A DNA stretch of 64,000 nt from Ulva prolifera (taxonomy: Eukaryota > Chlorophyta > Ulvophyceae > Ulvales > Ulvaceae). Where the stretch lies: NCBI GenBank assembly GCA_023078555.1, contig CM041196.1:12604985-12668984 (forward strand), given 5' to 3'. The notes beneath the pieces were generated by a model. The model ran no database searches. It was given only the letters and a program-made list of their open reading frames with translations, and had not been told where the DNA came from. Shown here piece after piece: positions 24,525-35,593 of the stretch (its first letter is position 1; every line of letters begins with the position of its first letter). Made by a program: the position numbers and the translations under genes.

Positions 24525-24873
24525 TGTCGCAATGCATGCACCTGCGGGCAGCAGCGTGGTGACAGGTGCACCCATGCACAGGCGATCCGCGAATCCAGTG
24601 TAGGGGTAAGCCGCCAGCCAGGATTGACTCGATGTAGTGAGGGAGATCCTGCGAGGGTTTCCCGGCGTAACCTTGAGTGTTCAGTGTGCATATAAGGATG
24701 TGCTTACTGAGATCTGTAACCATTCTCTTCACTATTTCACGGTACTAGTTGTATCTTGTCTCCCCTCAGCATCTCTCCGGTTCTACCTCTGTGCGCAGCA
24801 AGTATGAGATGCTGGCCTCCTGACTTGACGTAAGACTGCGTGTCTGACCTGACGAAGGATAGCCTTTCTGACA
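24525..24873 (+). repeat. Copia-1 5' LTR
   Basis: It begins TGTCGCAATGCATG and ends CTTTCTGACA. It contains a TATA-like GTGCATATAAGGA near 24687. It matches 30722-31070 almost throughout and the single LTRs at 43832 and 48947. Confidence 0.93.
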
Positions 24874-24888
24874 TGGTATCGATGAATG
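24874..24888 (+). other. Copia-1 primer-binding site
   Basis: TGGTATCGATGAATG directly follows the LTR; the other two copies have TGGTATCGGTGAATG. TGGTATC matches the complement of the 3' end of plant initiator-Met tRNA, the common Copia primer. The match beyond 7-8 bases is weak, so the primer identity is tentative. Confidence 0.6.
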
Positions 24889-25173
24889 GCTATGTCTTTT
24901 ATGGTCTTGTTCAGGAAGCCGTCGGCCAAAGTCTGTGCGCAGACACGGCGGGCATTCCACTGTTCTGCCGGTGCTCAGACCGCGGTCATAAGCGCAGGCA
25001 TCATTAAGCGATCTCGTAGCACATTGTTATTAGATACAATTCGAGAAACTTGCTTTAATGATCAGCGCTGGGAAAAGCGAATGCGTTCGCTTATTTTCTC
25101 AACCTGTAGGCTTGCGAGCCATCCCATCGGTTAATTGCTGCGCGCGACAAACCACCGTCCGTCCTACTGCAGG

Positions 25174-28100
25174 ATGTCTAACTCCGATCGCTCAAACGCC
25201 AATTCTCCTCACGAGGAGAGGCAGGACGAGGCTGACCAGCAGCCATTCGTCGGCGGGGACGTTGAGCAGCAGCTCCCTGACGAAGAACAGCCCGCGGGCA
25301 TGTTGCTTCGTGGCGGACGAGTCGTCCGGCCACGACCCTTTTCCCACACCGGGCAGAGCAGCCAGCAGGTGCCTTTTTCCTCTCATGTTGTGAACGATCA
25401 CGGTCACACTGAGTCCTTCTTCTCACTCGAGACGTTGACCGAAGCGCTGCGTGCATCTCGGGGATGTAGCGAACCTGATTTGACTAAAGGGAAATTGCCC
25501 GAGTGGAATTACAAGACTGAAAGCTTCGTTGCATACGAGCAAAAAGTCTTTTTGTGGTTTGGCCAATTTCAGTTAGACCATTTGTTGCAGCACACACCGT
25601 ATGCGGACGAACAGCGTGTTCATGCTAGGGCGAGGACACAAGTCCTGATGTCTTTGCCTGACGCGGATAGGACGACTGTTTATCGCATGTCACACCTGTG
25701 TGAAGCATGGGCCTATTTGACTGCAAGTATAGGCCTAGCACCGAAGCCGAAATCCACAGACTGTGGAGTCGGTTTAATTCTTTATCACAAAACAATAGAG
25801 ATGTTGCGACATACTGTGGTGATGTGATGATTGTTTACACTCAACTGGAGGCACTAGGTGTTGATGTGGGCCAGCGATGGCTTCGTTTGAAACTTTTAGA
25901 AGTGGGGGAGGAGTTCAACGCTGTGCGCGGCGAAGTCCAACACTCCTCCCCTCATGTAATCATATCACGTTTGACTGAGCATGCTGATTTGCTCAAGCAG
26001 CAGCGGCTGCAGGCTAGGTCTGGGGCGCCTGGAGGCAATCCAGGCCAAAGCTGGCACAATCAGCAGCGAGGCGAAGGTCCCGCAGTTGCCGCGCTCGACG
26101 CTGGCAAGGCTCCTCGCGAGGAGACCAGGACATGTTTCTTCTGCAAGACGAAAGGACATTTGCGTGCGAACTGCCCCCAACGCAAACAGGCTGCGGCCAA
26201 GGATGTTTGTGCTGTAGAGATGCCTGAAAAGTATCCGCAACCAGACGCGTCTCTGCCTTGGAATAGTATTGTTCATAGTGGTTCGGACATTCACATCGTA
26301 GGCAATCGTGAAATGTTTACTGCGTACGGCCCATGCCAGAGGACTGCCAATCCTGCGGGACCAGGCAAGCTCCCTATCATGGGCAGGGGAACCATTCAGG
26401 TGAACCTGGGTACTTATGTTGACAAACATGGGAACAATCATCCATTAGATATGGAGATCCCTGGTGTTTACTATGCGCCTGAATGTCCGTACAATCTGCT
26501 TAGCACAATGGGTCTTAGGCATGAGCAAATATTTTTGGACACGCGTAGGAATGTGTTGTATATTCCTGGTTTGGGTGATATGGCTACTGATATCGAGGAC
26601 GATGTCAAATATCAGGAGGTAGATGTGGATGGTCATCATGTTTTTGCGTTCAAAATGGGGGTAGACACCAAGCCTATTCTTGTCGGTGCCCCAGTCAACA
26701 GGGGAGTAGTCTGGTCTAACCAGAGCAGCCCGACCTGCGTGGTCGAGGACCAGCGACAGTGGCACCATGTGGCGGCTGCGGCCATTGACCTACAGCGACC
26801 CAATACTGGGGGAGCTGAGGTCCCACATGACGCTTATCTGCTGGATCCTGCTTTCATGGCGCATTTGTCATTTCACCAGTCAAATTGGGTTCTCAAGCGC
26901 ATGCAATCCAACGCTGATTTGTATGGTCATTTGAATTTGAGTGTCGATTCCGAGCCGCTGGAAAATCGGTGTCACGGCTGCAGAATTGGCAAAGTGCCTG
27001 CGGGTAACTTCTCTGCCAATGATCGTGAGCTCATGGGCCAGGCCAAGTGGCTTGGTCAGCAACTGCATGCCGATTTAGCTGGTCCTGTCACTCCAGTAGG
27101 AATTGGAGGTGTGAAATATGCTTTGTTCGTGATGTGTGCCTTTACCCGCTATACTTTCGTGGTCGGTCTGCGCAAAAAGAGTGAGGTTGCGGCCATGATC
27201 TATTATATTATTGAACGCATTCGGGTAAATGTGGCGAAGCCAGGTGAACCGGGTGTGCGCATCCTACACACCGACAAAGGGGGAGAGTTCATGGTTGAGG
27301 CCTTAAAACTCTACCTCCAGCGTCGCGGCATCCCTCACCGCTTAACCCCCACAGCTGATCATCGCTGTAATGGCATGATCGAGCGGAAAATCGGAATCTC
27401 TTTTGAGTCACACCGTACAGTGCTGCTTGCGAGTGGCCTGCCTCTGTTCCTGTGGATAGAATGTCTTGCCAGTGTTGTACATGGCCACAATCTCACGCCG
27501 TGCTCGGCGCTGACCATGACAAACTGGCACTCATTCTAAAATCCCAGAAAGCTCAGCTTGCCATCAACGTTGCGGCAGATGTGGCTGAAGCCGAAAAGGG
27601 CACGAAGCGCATGAAAAAGGCCGAGCGCGATAAGTTGAGGGATGAGGAAAAGCGCAAGTACAAGTTGCTTGCGTCGACAGAGTTGGATGAGTTTTTAGTG
27701 CGGTCTTGTAACAAGGATATCATTCCTTATATGTCCTTTTTCCGGGACACCTCCGTTGAGGTGTTCCAAGATCTGCTGCGGCAGCAGCGTCCGTGGGGGG
27801 TTGAGGTGTATGCATATCCAAGGGACGACAAGCTGCGGAAGTTGTCCCCGCGGGGTGTCCTTGCATACTGGGTCGGGGCCGGGCTGGGCCCCAGCATGCA
27901 GCGTGTGTACGCCCAGGATGTTCCTGGGGGTAGGATTTTCGTTGTGCGTCAAGTGATGTGCACTGCGGATCAGATGATCCGCCACGTACGTATGTACGAT
28001 GCGTCCGCTGTTGTGGACAAGAGGGAGCCTACGGAGTTTGCGAACTCCTACACGGTTGCCTTTGAGAAGGACAATGAGGGCGATCGTGTGACAAATAGTG

Positions 28101-30704
28101 ATGTCCCCCCTTTCCTGTCTGATCACACATATGACGGGGGAGTGTTGCGCCGTCTGCGTGACCAGCTTCACACCCCCCCTGGTCATGGTAGGGTTCCTGT
28201 CATGGAGATGACTTTCCGTTTGGACGATCCTAGCCCCAGTCCTGACGTGCATTCTCCACTGTTTGGGGCTGGCTCCTCTGCGGAGATAATTCGGCGTGAC
28301 CCCTCCCGGGCCACACCGGAAATGGCTAGAGTGACTCTGCATCGCACGCGTGCGACCTCCAGAGTTGCTGCCCATCCCGATGTCCCCGACCCCCCTCGTG
28401 TGCGTGGCATCACTCTGTGGCTGCGCCGTCTCGCACTGCGAAATACGTTGTCACGCGCAACGCTGTATTGCACGACCCTGGTGTAGAAGCTGCGTTTCCT
28501 GTTCAAGTGTCTATCAGTGCGTCTAACGATGACATGGGTGAGGATGACGACGGTCCTGGCATCTATGATGGTGACGATGAACAGCGCATGGATTACACCA
28601 TCACAGATGATGAACAGGCTGCGGCCCATCAGAATCGGGCGGCTCAGCGGGTCCAATCTGGGAGTAACTCGGCCGCGGCCTCAGCGTCTAACGCGGGAGC
28701 AGTTGCTCAGCCCCTGCGAGGAGCTGAGGCGCCGAGGCCCTTCTGGGAGGATGAGCCGGATGAGAGGTCGAGACCGGGTCCGAATTAGGGGGAGAAGTCC
28801 CGGACCCCTCAGCCGCTGTTGGGGTTGATTTGCCTGATGAGGTGAGGGCCATTCCGGCCGCCTTGCCTCGCATAAAAATCAATCCTCTTGTACGCAGACG
28901 CCTTGTTCCATTGGCTGCGGATGTAGCAGCTGTGCATATGCATGAGCCTGCGGGCTCTGACATTGCTAGTAGTGAGACAGTTGTAGCTGCTATTGATGTT
29001 TTAGCTTGTGACTAGGACAAATCAGCCGCGGCTGACTGTGGAGTGTCCTGTGCAGGCCTGAAGCCTCAGCATGTGGAGTCTGGCGAGCAGCAGAATGCTC
29101 AGCGTCGTGGGTCGCGCTGAGCAGCTGCCGCCAGGAAGCAGAAGCCTTCCGACCCTGATCTGCCTTCTATGAAGGAAGGACCCGCGGGTCCAGACAGGGA
29201 TGCTTGGCTGCGTGCCATGCAGGAGGAGGTGGAAGCACTGGGTGAGCACGGGACATTTATGTTGTGCTATCTGCCTGCGGGTAAGAAAGCTATCTCGGGC
29301 AAGTGGGTGTTCAAGATCAAGCGCGCACCCGCTGGTGAGATTCAGCGTTACAAGGCACGTTATGTAGCTCGTGGTTTTTCTCAAGTAGAAGGAGTTGATT
29401 TCTTTGAGACTTGGTCCCCTGTCGGTAGTTACGCGACACTGCGTGTGTTGCTGTCTATTGCTGCTCAGGAGGATCTGGAGATTAGGCATATAGACATACA
29501 ATGTGCTTTTCTGAACGGTGACCTGGAGGAAGAGGTTTTCGTTGAACAGCCCCCGTACTTCACAGACGGGACAACACGTGTGGAAATTGCATAAGACTCT
29601 GTATGGCCTGAAGCAAGCCGCTCGCGAGTGGCATAAAGCTTTAGTAAAGGTCTTGGCTGAACTGGGATTTGTGTGCGCACAAAGTGATCCTGGACTGTAT
29701 GTCAGAACAACTGGTCGATGCCTCATTTTTCTGTGGGTAGATGACTTGTTCATTTACAGTTGCTCTGCGGGGCTGCAAGAAATTATCAGTGTCATTCTCA
29801 CTAAATTTGAAGGCATAGATCTAGGTGACCTGTCTTGGGCACTTGGCACTGAGATCGAACGCGTGATCGAAAGTCCAAAACAATCACAATGACGCAACGT
29901 AACAAGATCCAGAACTTGCTGGACAAGTACATTATGTCTGACTGTCGTAAATCTCCCACTCCCTTAGTGCCGCGCCAACAGCTAAGGAGTGTGAAAGAGC
30001 ATCTTGACCTGGAGAAAGCCAGTGCTGCTGAGCATTCCAGGTTCATGAGTGCTGTAGGGAGCATCCAATATATTGCAGGAGTGACACGACCTAACCTGAG
30101 CTATGTGGCACATGCCCTGGCCCGGCACATGTCTAGTAGTCTGAAGGAACATTGGTCTGCCGTGCAACATGTTCTGAGATACCTGCAGTCCACGAAGAAT
30201 TTACGAATAAAATTTATAGGCTCTGAGGGACATGGGTGTTTATTAGAGGCTTTTTCAGATGCAGATTTTGCGAATTCTGCAGATCTGAAGAGTGTGTCTG
30301 GTATGATTGTTCGGGTGTATGGGAACTGTGTTCTCTGGCGTTCGAAGAAGCAGCGTATAGTGGCGGGGGATACAACAGAGGCTGAACTCATTGCGATGAG
30401 TGCAACATCCAACGAGCTCATTTGGATGAAGCAGTTGCTTCTCAATGTGAAACTTGTCCCACATAAGCCGACTCTGTGGGGTGATAATAAGAGCGCCAAT
30501 ATCTTGGCTGTGAATGCTGTGTCCACTGACAGATCCAAGCACATTCGTGTGCGGCACTTGCGAGTGCGGGAGTATGTCCAGATGGATGAACTTAAGTTAG
30601 CATGGGTTGGCACTGTTGATCAGTTGGCAGATGTGTTTACCAAAGTGATGCCCGGACCTGCCTTGCAGGAAGTTAGTAATAAACTCCAGCTAGTGGAGAC
30701 GTAG
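25174..30704 (+). pseudogene. Copia-1 gag-pol polyprotein, disrupted
   Basis: Gag starts at ATG 25174 and leaves frame near 25726, where one A is missing relative to Copia-2. The next frame (to about 27510) carries the Gag zinc knuckle CFFCKTKGHLRANC; the protease site reads HSGS where the other copies have DSGS; the integrase has HADLAGP, LHTDKGGEF and GMIERK. A further shift near 27510 enters the integrase C-terminus and linker, with breaks near 28420, 28788 and 29120 (TGA). Reverse transcriptase follows from about 29169 (FKIKRAPAGEIQRYKARYVA, FLWVDDLF), with shifts near 29580 and 29860. RNase H occupies 29889-30704 (AFSDADFA, LWGDNKSANILA) and ends LQLVET at a TAG. Every domain of a Copia polyprotein can be recognised, but this copy cannot make one protein. 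Confidence 0.9.
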
Positions 30705-30707
30705 CAG

Positions 30708-30721
30708 GGTTTATGGGGGAG
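30708..30721 (+). other. Copia-1 polypurine tract
   Basis: The sequence TTTATGGGGGAG lies immediately before the 3' LTR, where plus-strand DNA synthesis would be primed. Confidence 0.6.
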
Positions 30722-31070
30722 TGTCACAATGCATGCGCCTGCGGGCAGCAGCGTGGTGACAGGTGCACCCATGCACGGGCGATCCGCGGATCCAGTGTAG
30801 GGGTAAGCCGCCAGCCAGGATTGACTCGATGTAGTGAGGGAGATCCTGCGAGGGTTTCCCGGCGTAACCTTGAGTGTTCAGTGTGCATATAAGGATGTGC
30901 ACACTGAGATCTGTAACCATTCTCTTCACTGTTTCACGGTACTAGTTGTATCTTGTCTCCCCTCAGCATCTCTCCGGTTCTACCTCTGTGCGCAGCAGGT
31001 ATGAGATGCTGGCCTCCTGACTTGACGTAAGACTGCGTGTCTGACCTGACGAAGGACAGCCTTTCTGACA
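30722..31070 (+). repeat. Copia-1 3' LTR
   Basis: It begins TGTCACAATGCATG and ends CTTTCTGACA, the same length as the 5' LTR with about nine differences by eye, mostly transitions. GCCTT follows at 31071-31075. Confidence 0.93.
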
Positions 31071-31075
31071 GCCTT

Positions 31076-32304
31076 CTCGTGCAGCGATCTGGCCTATAGC
31101 TACCATGCTAGAACTCTGCGAGTGGTGAAGGGCTTGGTTTGAGCTCGCCCAAAACTATTATGAGTGCCGTAGAACCGCCTGCGGAAGTGCGCAGGGGGTC
31201 CATGATCACTGAACTATCCAATGATCTCATGCACCAGCCATCAGCCCTGAACCTCGTCTGTCTTGTTCGTTCTTAGAAGGCGTCGGTTTTCTGTGATCAC
31301 TGCAGCGCTAGTGGCAGCAATGCCTTTAGTGTCGCAGGCACCAGTTCCTGATCCTGCAGCTGCTTTGATAGGCGCCGACCCAAAGCCCGCCTATCAAAGC
31401 AGCTGCAGGTGCACATGTGCACATGTAAGCACTCCAACTCTATTGCCTTCTCACTAGCCTGTTGCATTTGCATCATACTCGGCGCTCGCGCAAGTGGGGC
31501 GATTCCACCCTTGCCAAGGTGACAGTGTCCCATTGCTCCGAAGTTGGCTTGCTTGACGCACATGATAAAGAATGCATCTGTGTTCTTCATAGGAACTTAT
31601 GACAAATAGCAGCGAGCGCCAACATGCGGTGAACTCAGAAGAGCTGTTGGTAGCCGGCATCGCAACTACAACAATTGTGGTCCTCATCACAAGCAGTTTT
31701 TTGTGAGATACATCTGAGTAGGCGCATGCCGGCTCGGCACACCTGTAGACACCTAAGGCTGCAGCGCAGACCACTGAAGCTACCCTCGTACCTTGGACTG
31801 GCGCTTGTACAACGCCACTTATACATTATATATCACATTCATTGTTATTATGAACACATGTGCACGCAATTTATGTACCGCGCCCTGTACACTCGAATCA
31901 CAATGATACGTGAATTCCATACACCTCACTGGACGTGGCTACGACCACTACAAGAACGACTTGACCCGAGACTCACACCCGAGGCGCAATTTGAGGGGGG
32001 GTTATCTCATGTGCGCGCAGCCGAATGAGTGTCACACAAACCGGGTCTGTGGAAAGCGTTTTGCTTTGTAAATTGTGATTAAGTCTCCCATTATCTCTTG
32101 GTAGATTGTTTGCGTGCGCCGGTCTGATCCTGGAGATGCATGTCGAGCTCTCTGTTCGGTTGTTTGAGCGTGCTTGAGATACAGGTGGACAGCTGGCTAG
32201 CGTATTTCGCCGTTGCTGTCGTGTCAGATGACACCGAAGCGATACATTGGAATAGTCGGTCGCGTTGGGGTAATTACGTGGCCATTCGACGTCCGCCTGT
32301 CATG
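31076..32304. other. Non-coding stretch right of Copia-1
   Basis: No coding sequence is supported. The only clear structure is a perfect inverted repeat at 31353-31409. Confidence 0.45.
31353..31409. repeat. Perfect 22-base inverted repeat with a 13-base loop
   Basis: The left arm 31353-31374 starts CCTGCAGCTGCTTTGATAGG. The right arm 31388-31409 is its exact reverse complement. A transcript would fold into a 22-base-pair hairpin. No role is known; it could be a small-RNA precursor, the trace of a foldback element, or chance palindrome growth. Confidence 0.85.
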
Positions 32305-32306
32305 TA

Positions 32307-33122
32307 CCGTACTAAATTAAACCCATCGACACGTAACGCATAACGCAGGCCTGCAGTGGCGTTGAAACACCTCGCTGTAACGCATAACGGTGGCCGGATG
32401 GGCCGTATCTGCAGGAATATTTCGTACACCCGTAACGCTGAGGGCACCTCACGTCACGTACTGCATGTCGCAGCACACCGTCTAGCACGTTTGCAACAAC
32501 TCCTAACAACAATGCACAATTTGCTCATTCAATCATCCTCTTCATAGAACTGCGTCTGTAATGTGTCATCATCAGCGGCCCCTGGTCTAGGTACCCCGCT
32601 GCAGCCATATGCTCTTGCGTCTCGTCCTCGCCAATCTCATACACTCCAGCATAAACATCTGGATCATAGTTGACGTACTCATCGTAATCGTAGTGATCAT
32701 CACCGTACTGTTGTTCGTCTACGTCGGCATCATCTCCGATGCTGTCACTGTCGGACATGTTTGCTAGTCACACAACTTCACGCGTGGCGACAAAACAGGT
32801 TCACTGTGCTAATTGTTGGCATAGAGACACATCAGCTAATGTGACCTAGCTGCAGCATGTCCCTTACATGTACTTCGATGCTGATTTTCAAACACGTGCC
32901 GTGTGTCACCGCGCTACAGCGCGCTGCACCGCTGGTACCGGTGCAGCAGGTCGCGCGCTCTGCGCACGCGCCTTTGTCATGTGTAACGCTCAGCTCTTAC
33001 GCCGAGTCTCCAAAATTTTTTAAACAGCTATAACGCATAACGGTGGCCAAATTGTCGTGCCCCATATATATTTTGTACACAATAACGCTGGCCTCGATGT
33101 CGATGGGTTTAATTTAGTACGG
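32307..33122. mobile_element. Terminal-inverted-repeat element flanked by TA (MITE-like)
   Basis: Inverted arms of 24 bases (left starts CCGTACTAAATTAAACCC at 32307; right at 33099-33122) are exact reverse complements and are flanked by TA on both sides, as for Tc1/mariner-type insertions. The flanking TAs extend the palindrome, which also fits a longer 27-base arm. At 816 bases with no transposase it would be non-autonomous. Internally, TAACGCATAACGGTGGCC occurs at 32378-32395 and 33031-33048 in the same orientation, and a shorter TAACGCATAACG at about 32334. It also contains a small acidic open frame. Confidence 0.65.
32525..32758 (-). CDS. Small acidic open frame inside the TIR element
   Basis: The frame codes for 77 residues, very rich in Asp, Glu and Tyr (starting MSDSDSIGDDADVDEQQ). 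I recognise no domain. The biased composition is more ordered than random sequence in this neighbourhood, but there is no homology or regulatory evidence that it is expressed. It could be a remnant exon captured by the element. Confidence 0.3.
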   Translation of the reverse strand: MSDSDSIGDDADVDEQQYGDDHYDYDEYVNYDPDVYAGVYEIGEDETQEHMAAAGYLDQGPLMMTHYRRSSMKRMIE

Positions 33123-33125
33123 TAC

Positions 33126-33676
33126 ACCATGCTGTCGCTTGCCAGATGTGCTATATCTGCATCCCGTATTGCTACGATCAGCCGGCAGACAGGCGGCCAA
33201 ATATCAAGTAGAACTTATATCAAATCGCCGCAGCGTGTCATTGTCGCGAATGGTCCCGGCATCCGTGGCTGTCGTGCAGTGATGATTTGTAATGCTGGGG
33301 TGCGCGCATTGTCCCCGGGTGTCCGAAAACCTGGTGCCGGGTAAGGTGAGTCGCCAAAAGTATAACAATGACATTAGACTGCTGCTCGCCGGGGTCGGCT
33401 GGCCTGTCTTTGTCGTGTGTCCTGATACCGACGTCGGTCGACTTGGAGTGTCCTTGTGAGAAGGTGCGTATGTCTCGATGTTCTAGCGCATACCATTCCT
33501 TTTACATGCCTCTGGTACCTGTAGCTACACTTTGCAAAAGTGCATCCCTATGTGTGCAGCATCTACTTAGTCGACGGCGGTCTGGTCTTCTTCGTGCCGT
33601 GCACTGCGTCGCTGCTCTCGCAGTGCGGGACCGCCTGGTCGCTGCCGAGGCCTCCCCAGGCCCGACTTCTCACGTG
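33126..33676. other. Unassigned stretch right of the TIR element
   Basis: Short open frames are present but carry no recognisable domain. I see no repeat or RNA gene. Confidence 0.4.
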
Positions 33677-33902
33677 TCGTGGCCTAGCTATGTAACTGAG
33701 CCATGCTCGTTGCTAGCATTGCTCGAGCCAGCGCAGCTGCGCGCAAATGCACTCACGCTGCGTGCATCCGTCTGCACATGCATCCATGCGCGACTGTGCG
33801 CTCAGCCGTGCCATCAGCTCTGATGCACGCTTGTCTCTGCACTGCGCATGCTTGATGTAGTTGCAGTGCTCATAAGCCTTCTCATCCTTGATGAAGCTCG
33901 GC
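33677..33902 (+). repeat. Direct repeat, left copy (possible Gypsy LTR part or interspersed repeat)
   Basis: The block from TCGTGGCCTAGCTATGTAAC to GATGAAGCTCGGC recurs at 42875-43079 with very high identity, except for a 21-base indel (present here, after GCGCAGCTGCG). The two copies bracket the Gypsy coding region in the same orientation, as LTRs would. However, they lack TG...CA ends, and about 830 bases separate this copy from the first Gypsy frame. Confidence 0.75.
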
Positions 33903-34739
33903 TTTTTGGTGGCTGGAACTTGAAAGTGCGTATGCGATCGCTGTTTGTGTGACCGGAGGTCGATTCCTTCTGAAAATTTTTAGCAGTCTTTGAGCAGGTT
34001 TGGTGGAGCTACAAGAGAAAAATATAACATGCCAAGACCATTCAAACAATCGGATGCTGCTCCTCCAGGCATGCATTGCTGAGTAGCGAGCGAGAGTCAA
34101 TCGAGCCGCACACTCGCCGATCTCTTGCACGCATCCGCGTCCGCTAGCATCGCCGTGCTATGAACCGCTGCACGCGCTGCATAGATCTCTCGATTTAGCA
34201 GCTGCGTTACGTGTTCATATGTTCCTAAAGTCCTAGAGTGCAGTGTGTACGGCTGGTTCGGGCGACGCTTGACGGTCTCTATCATCGAGCCCCGTGAGCC
34301 TCACCTGCCTCGATTTGCCACAAATCATCACCACGATTACACTGCGAACATCTGTGATTGTTACAGCCCTTGTTGAACATCATTGTGCTTACCGCATTGT
34401 ACTGCAGTGCCCGCATGCTCACTCGCACCGTAATCTAGGTGTCATCGCATAGGGGTCATCATTGAACCCTATTACTAGTGACAGCAGCGTCACGGTGGCA
34501 CCCTGACATCGGCACCTGTGCACACGAGCATCAAGGTGTCATACTACACTTGCATCACAACACGCACAAACTAACCTTGCATTGTGCCTCGCGTCGAGCT
34601 GTGCTCCGTGCCGCGTTGAGCTGTGCTCTGTGTTTCTATCATAGCGTCTGTGCTAGCGAGCTCCAGCCACCGGCTGTTGAGCGTTTGTAGCTACACAGTC
34701 AACTCGCGGCCTCGCCGTAGCTACTGATTACCGCGTGCG
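33903..34739. other. Stretch before the Gypsy coding region
   Basis: No coding sequence is supported. If the flanking repeats are LTRs, this is an unusually long leader, but I find no convincing tRNA primer-binding site. A short duplication around 34588-34632 (CGAGCTGTGCTCCGTG / TGAGCTGTGCTCTGTG) is visible. Confidence 0.4.
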
Positions 34740-35547
34740 TTGGCCCCTTGTGCCGCGCCCCGCGCTGACCTGGCCGCGTGCTGTGCAGCGCGCGAGAATC
34801 TCGCGGAGAACGCGCTGAGCCGTCTCCTTCAGCAGCACCCGGATCAAGCACAGCGTTTCCTTCACGCCCAGCTCGCGCAGTATCAACTCTGGGATCAGCG
34901 GGGCACCACCACAGAGCAGCAGCTGGACCACTACAGAGGCTACCTCCGCAGTGTGGGCGCTCCCTCGGTCATCGCACAGGCGCGGAAACTACACGCGCTC
35001 TGGACCGGTCCCGCCATCACGGGAGCTCGCTGGTCGTCGTTCGCCAGCGCCTGCGCAGCCGCAATCGCGGCAGGAGCCGCTGCCGCGCTCGCAGCGTCCT
35101 CGGCCGTCGCCGCAGCAGCGTTGGCAGCCTCAGCCTCAGCGGCAGGAGCGTTCGCGGTCGGCGCCGCGGTACTTGCGCTCTACGCAGCCGCAGCAGCCGC
35201 CTTCAACCCCGGCGCCAGCGCGCGTGACTGTGGGGCAATCGCCGTCTCCGGCCACGTTAGGCGACGAACACCCGGCTCCAGCGACGGGAACTTTCGCCCG
35301 TGTCAACGCCGACGGCATATTCGACTGGGCGACGTGGACCACGCTACCTCGCAACTTCGTGCGCCTCTCGGAGGATTGGCATCAGTCCATCCGGAGCAGC
35401 CGCCCCGACTTGTTCGATTGGGTGACGGAGTTGCCTATCGGTTTCGGTGATTGGGGCAGGTCTGCCCAGCGCGACTACTTCATAGTCTATAAGGACCACC
35501 CTCTGAAACCAACTAGTGGTGAAGGGTCAGGCGAGTCGGCCTGCTAG
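34740..35547 (+). pseudogene. Extra open frame upstream of Gypsy gag
   Basis: The first half reads in one frame (helical, Gln/Leu/Ala-rich, LLQQHPDQAQRFLHAQL). After a shift near 35020-35050 a second frame continues through a Pro/Gln/Arg-rich linker to a distinct C-terminal part (FDWATWTTLPRNFVRLSEDW, then LFDWVTELPIGFGDWG) ending at 35545-35547. The tryptophan-rich end looks like a small folded domain. I do not recognise it. It could be an accessory protein of the element, an N-terminal Gag piece, or a captured host sequence. Confidence 0.5.
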
Positions 35548-35593
35548 TCCTAAGTGTAACATCACTTACTCCGGACACGGCTATTAATTGTCA

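Larger units (their letters stand above)
24525..31070 (+). mobile_element. Copia-1: complete Ty1/Copia LTR retrotransposon, 6,546 bases
   Basis: The element has two 349-base LTRs, a primer-binding site, Gag, protease, integrase, reverse transcriptase and RNase H in Copia order, a purine-rich tract, and a 5-base target duplication (GCCTT). The coding region is disrupted by at least four frameshifts or stops, and the protease catalytic Asp is lost, so this copy is not autonomous. Counting by eye, the two LTRs differ at about nine positions, so the insertion is not brand new. Two related copies occur at 43832 and 48947. It lies between the DRC7-like gene and a region of other repeats. Confidence 0.93.

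Noticed and set aside
25981..26217. Other-frame open reading frames within the Copia coding regions (for example 25965-26441 minus, 56907-57239 plus)
   Set aside because: They lie over Gag, integrase or RNase H on the other strand or frame, and recur only because the Copia sequence recurs.
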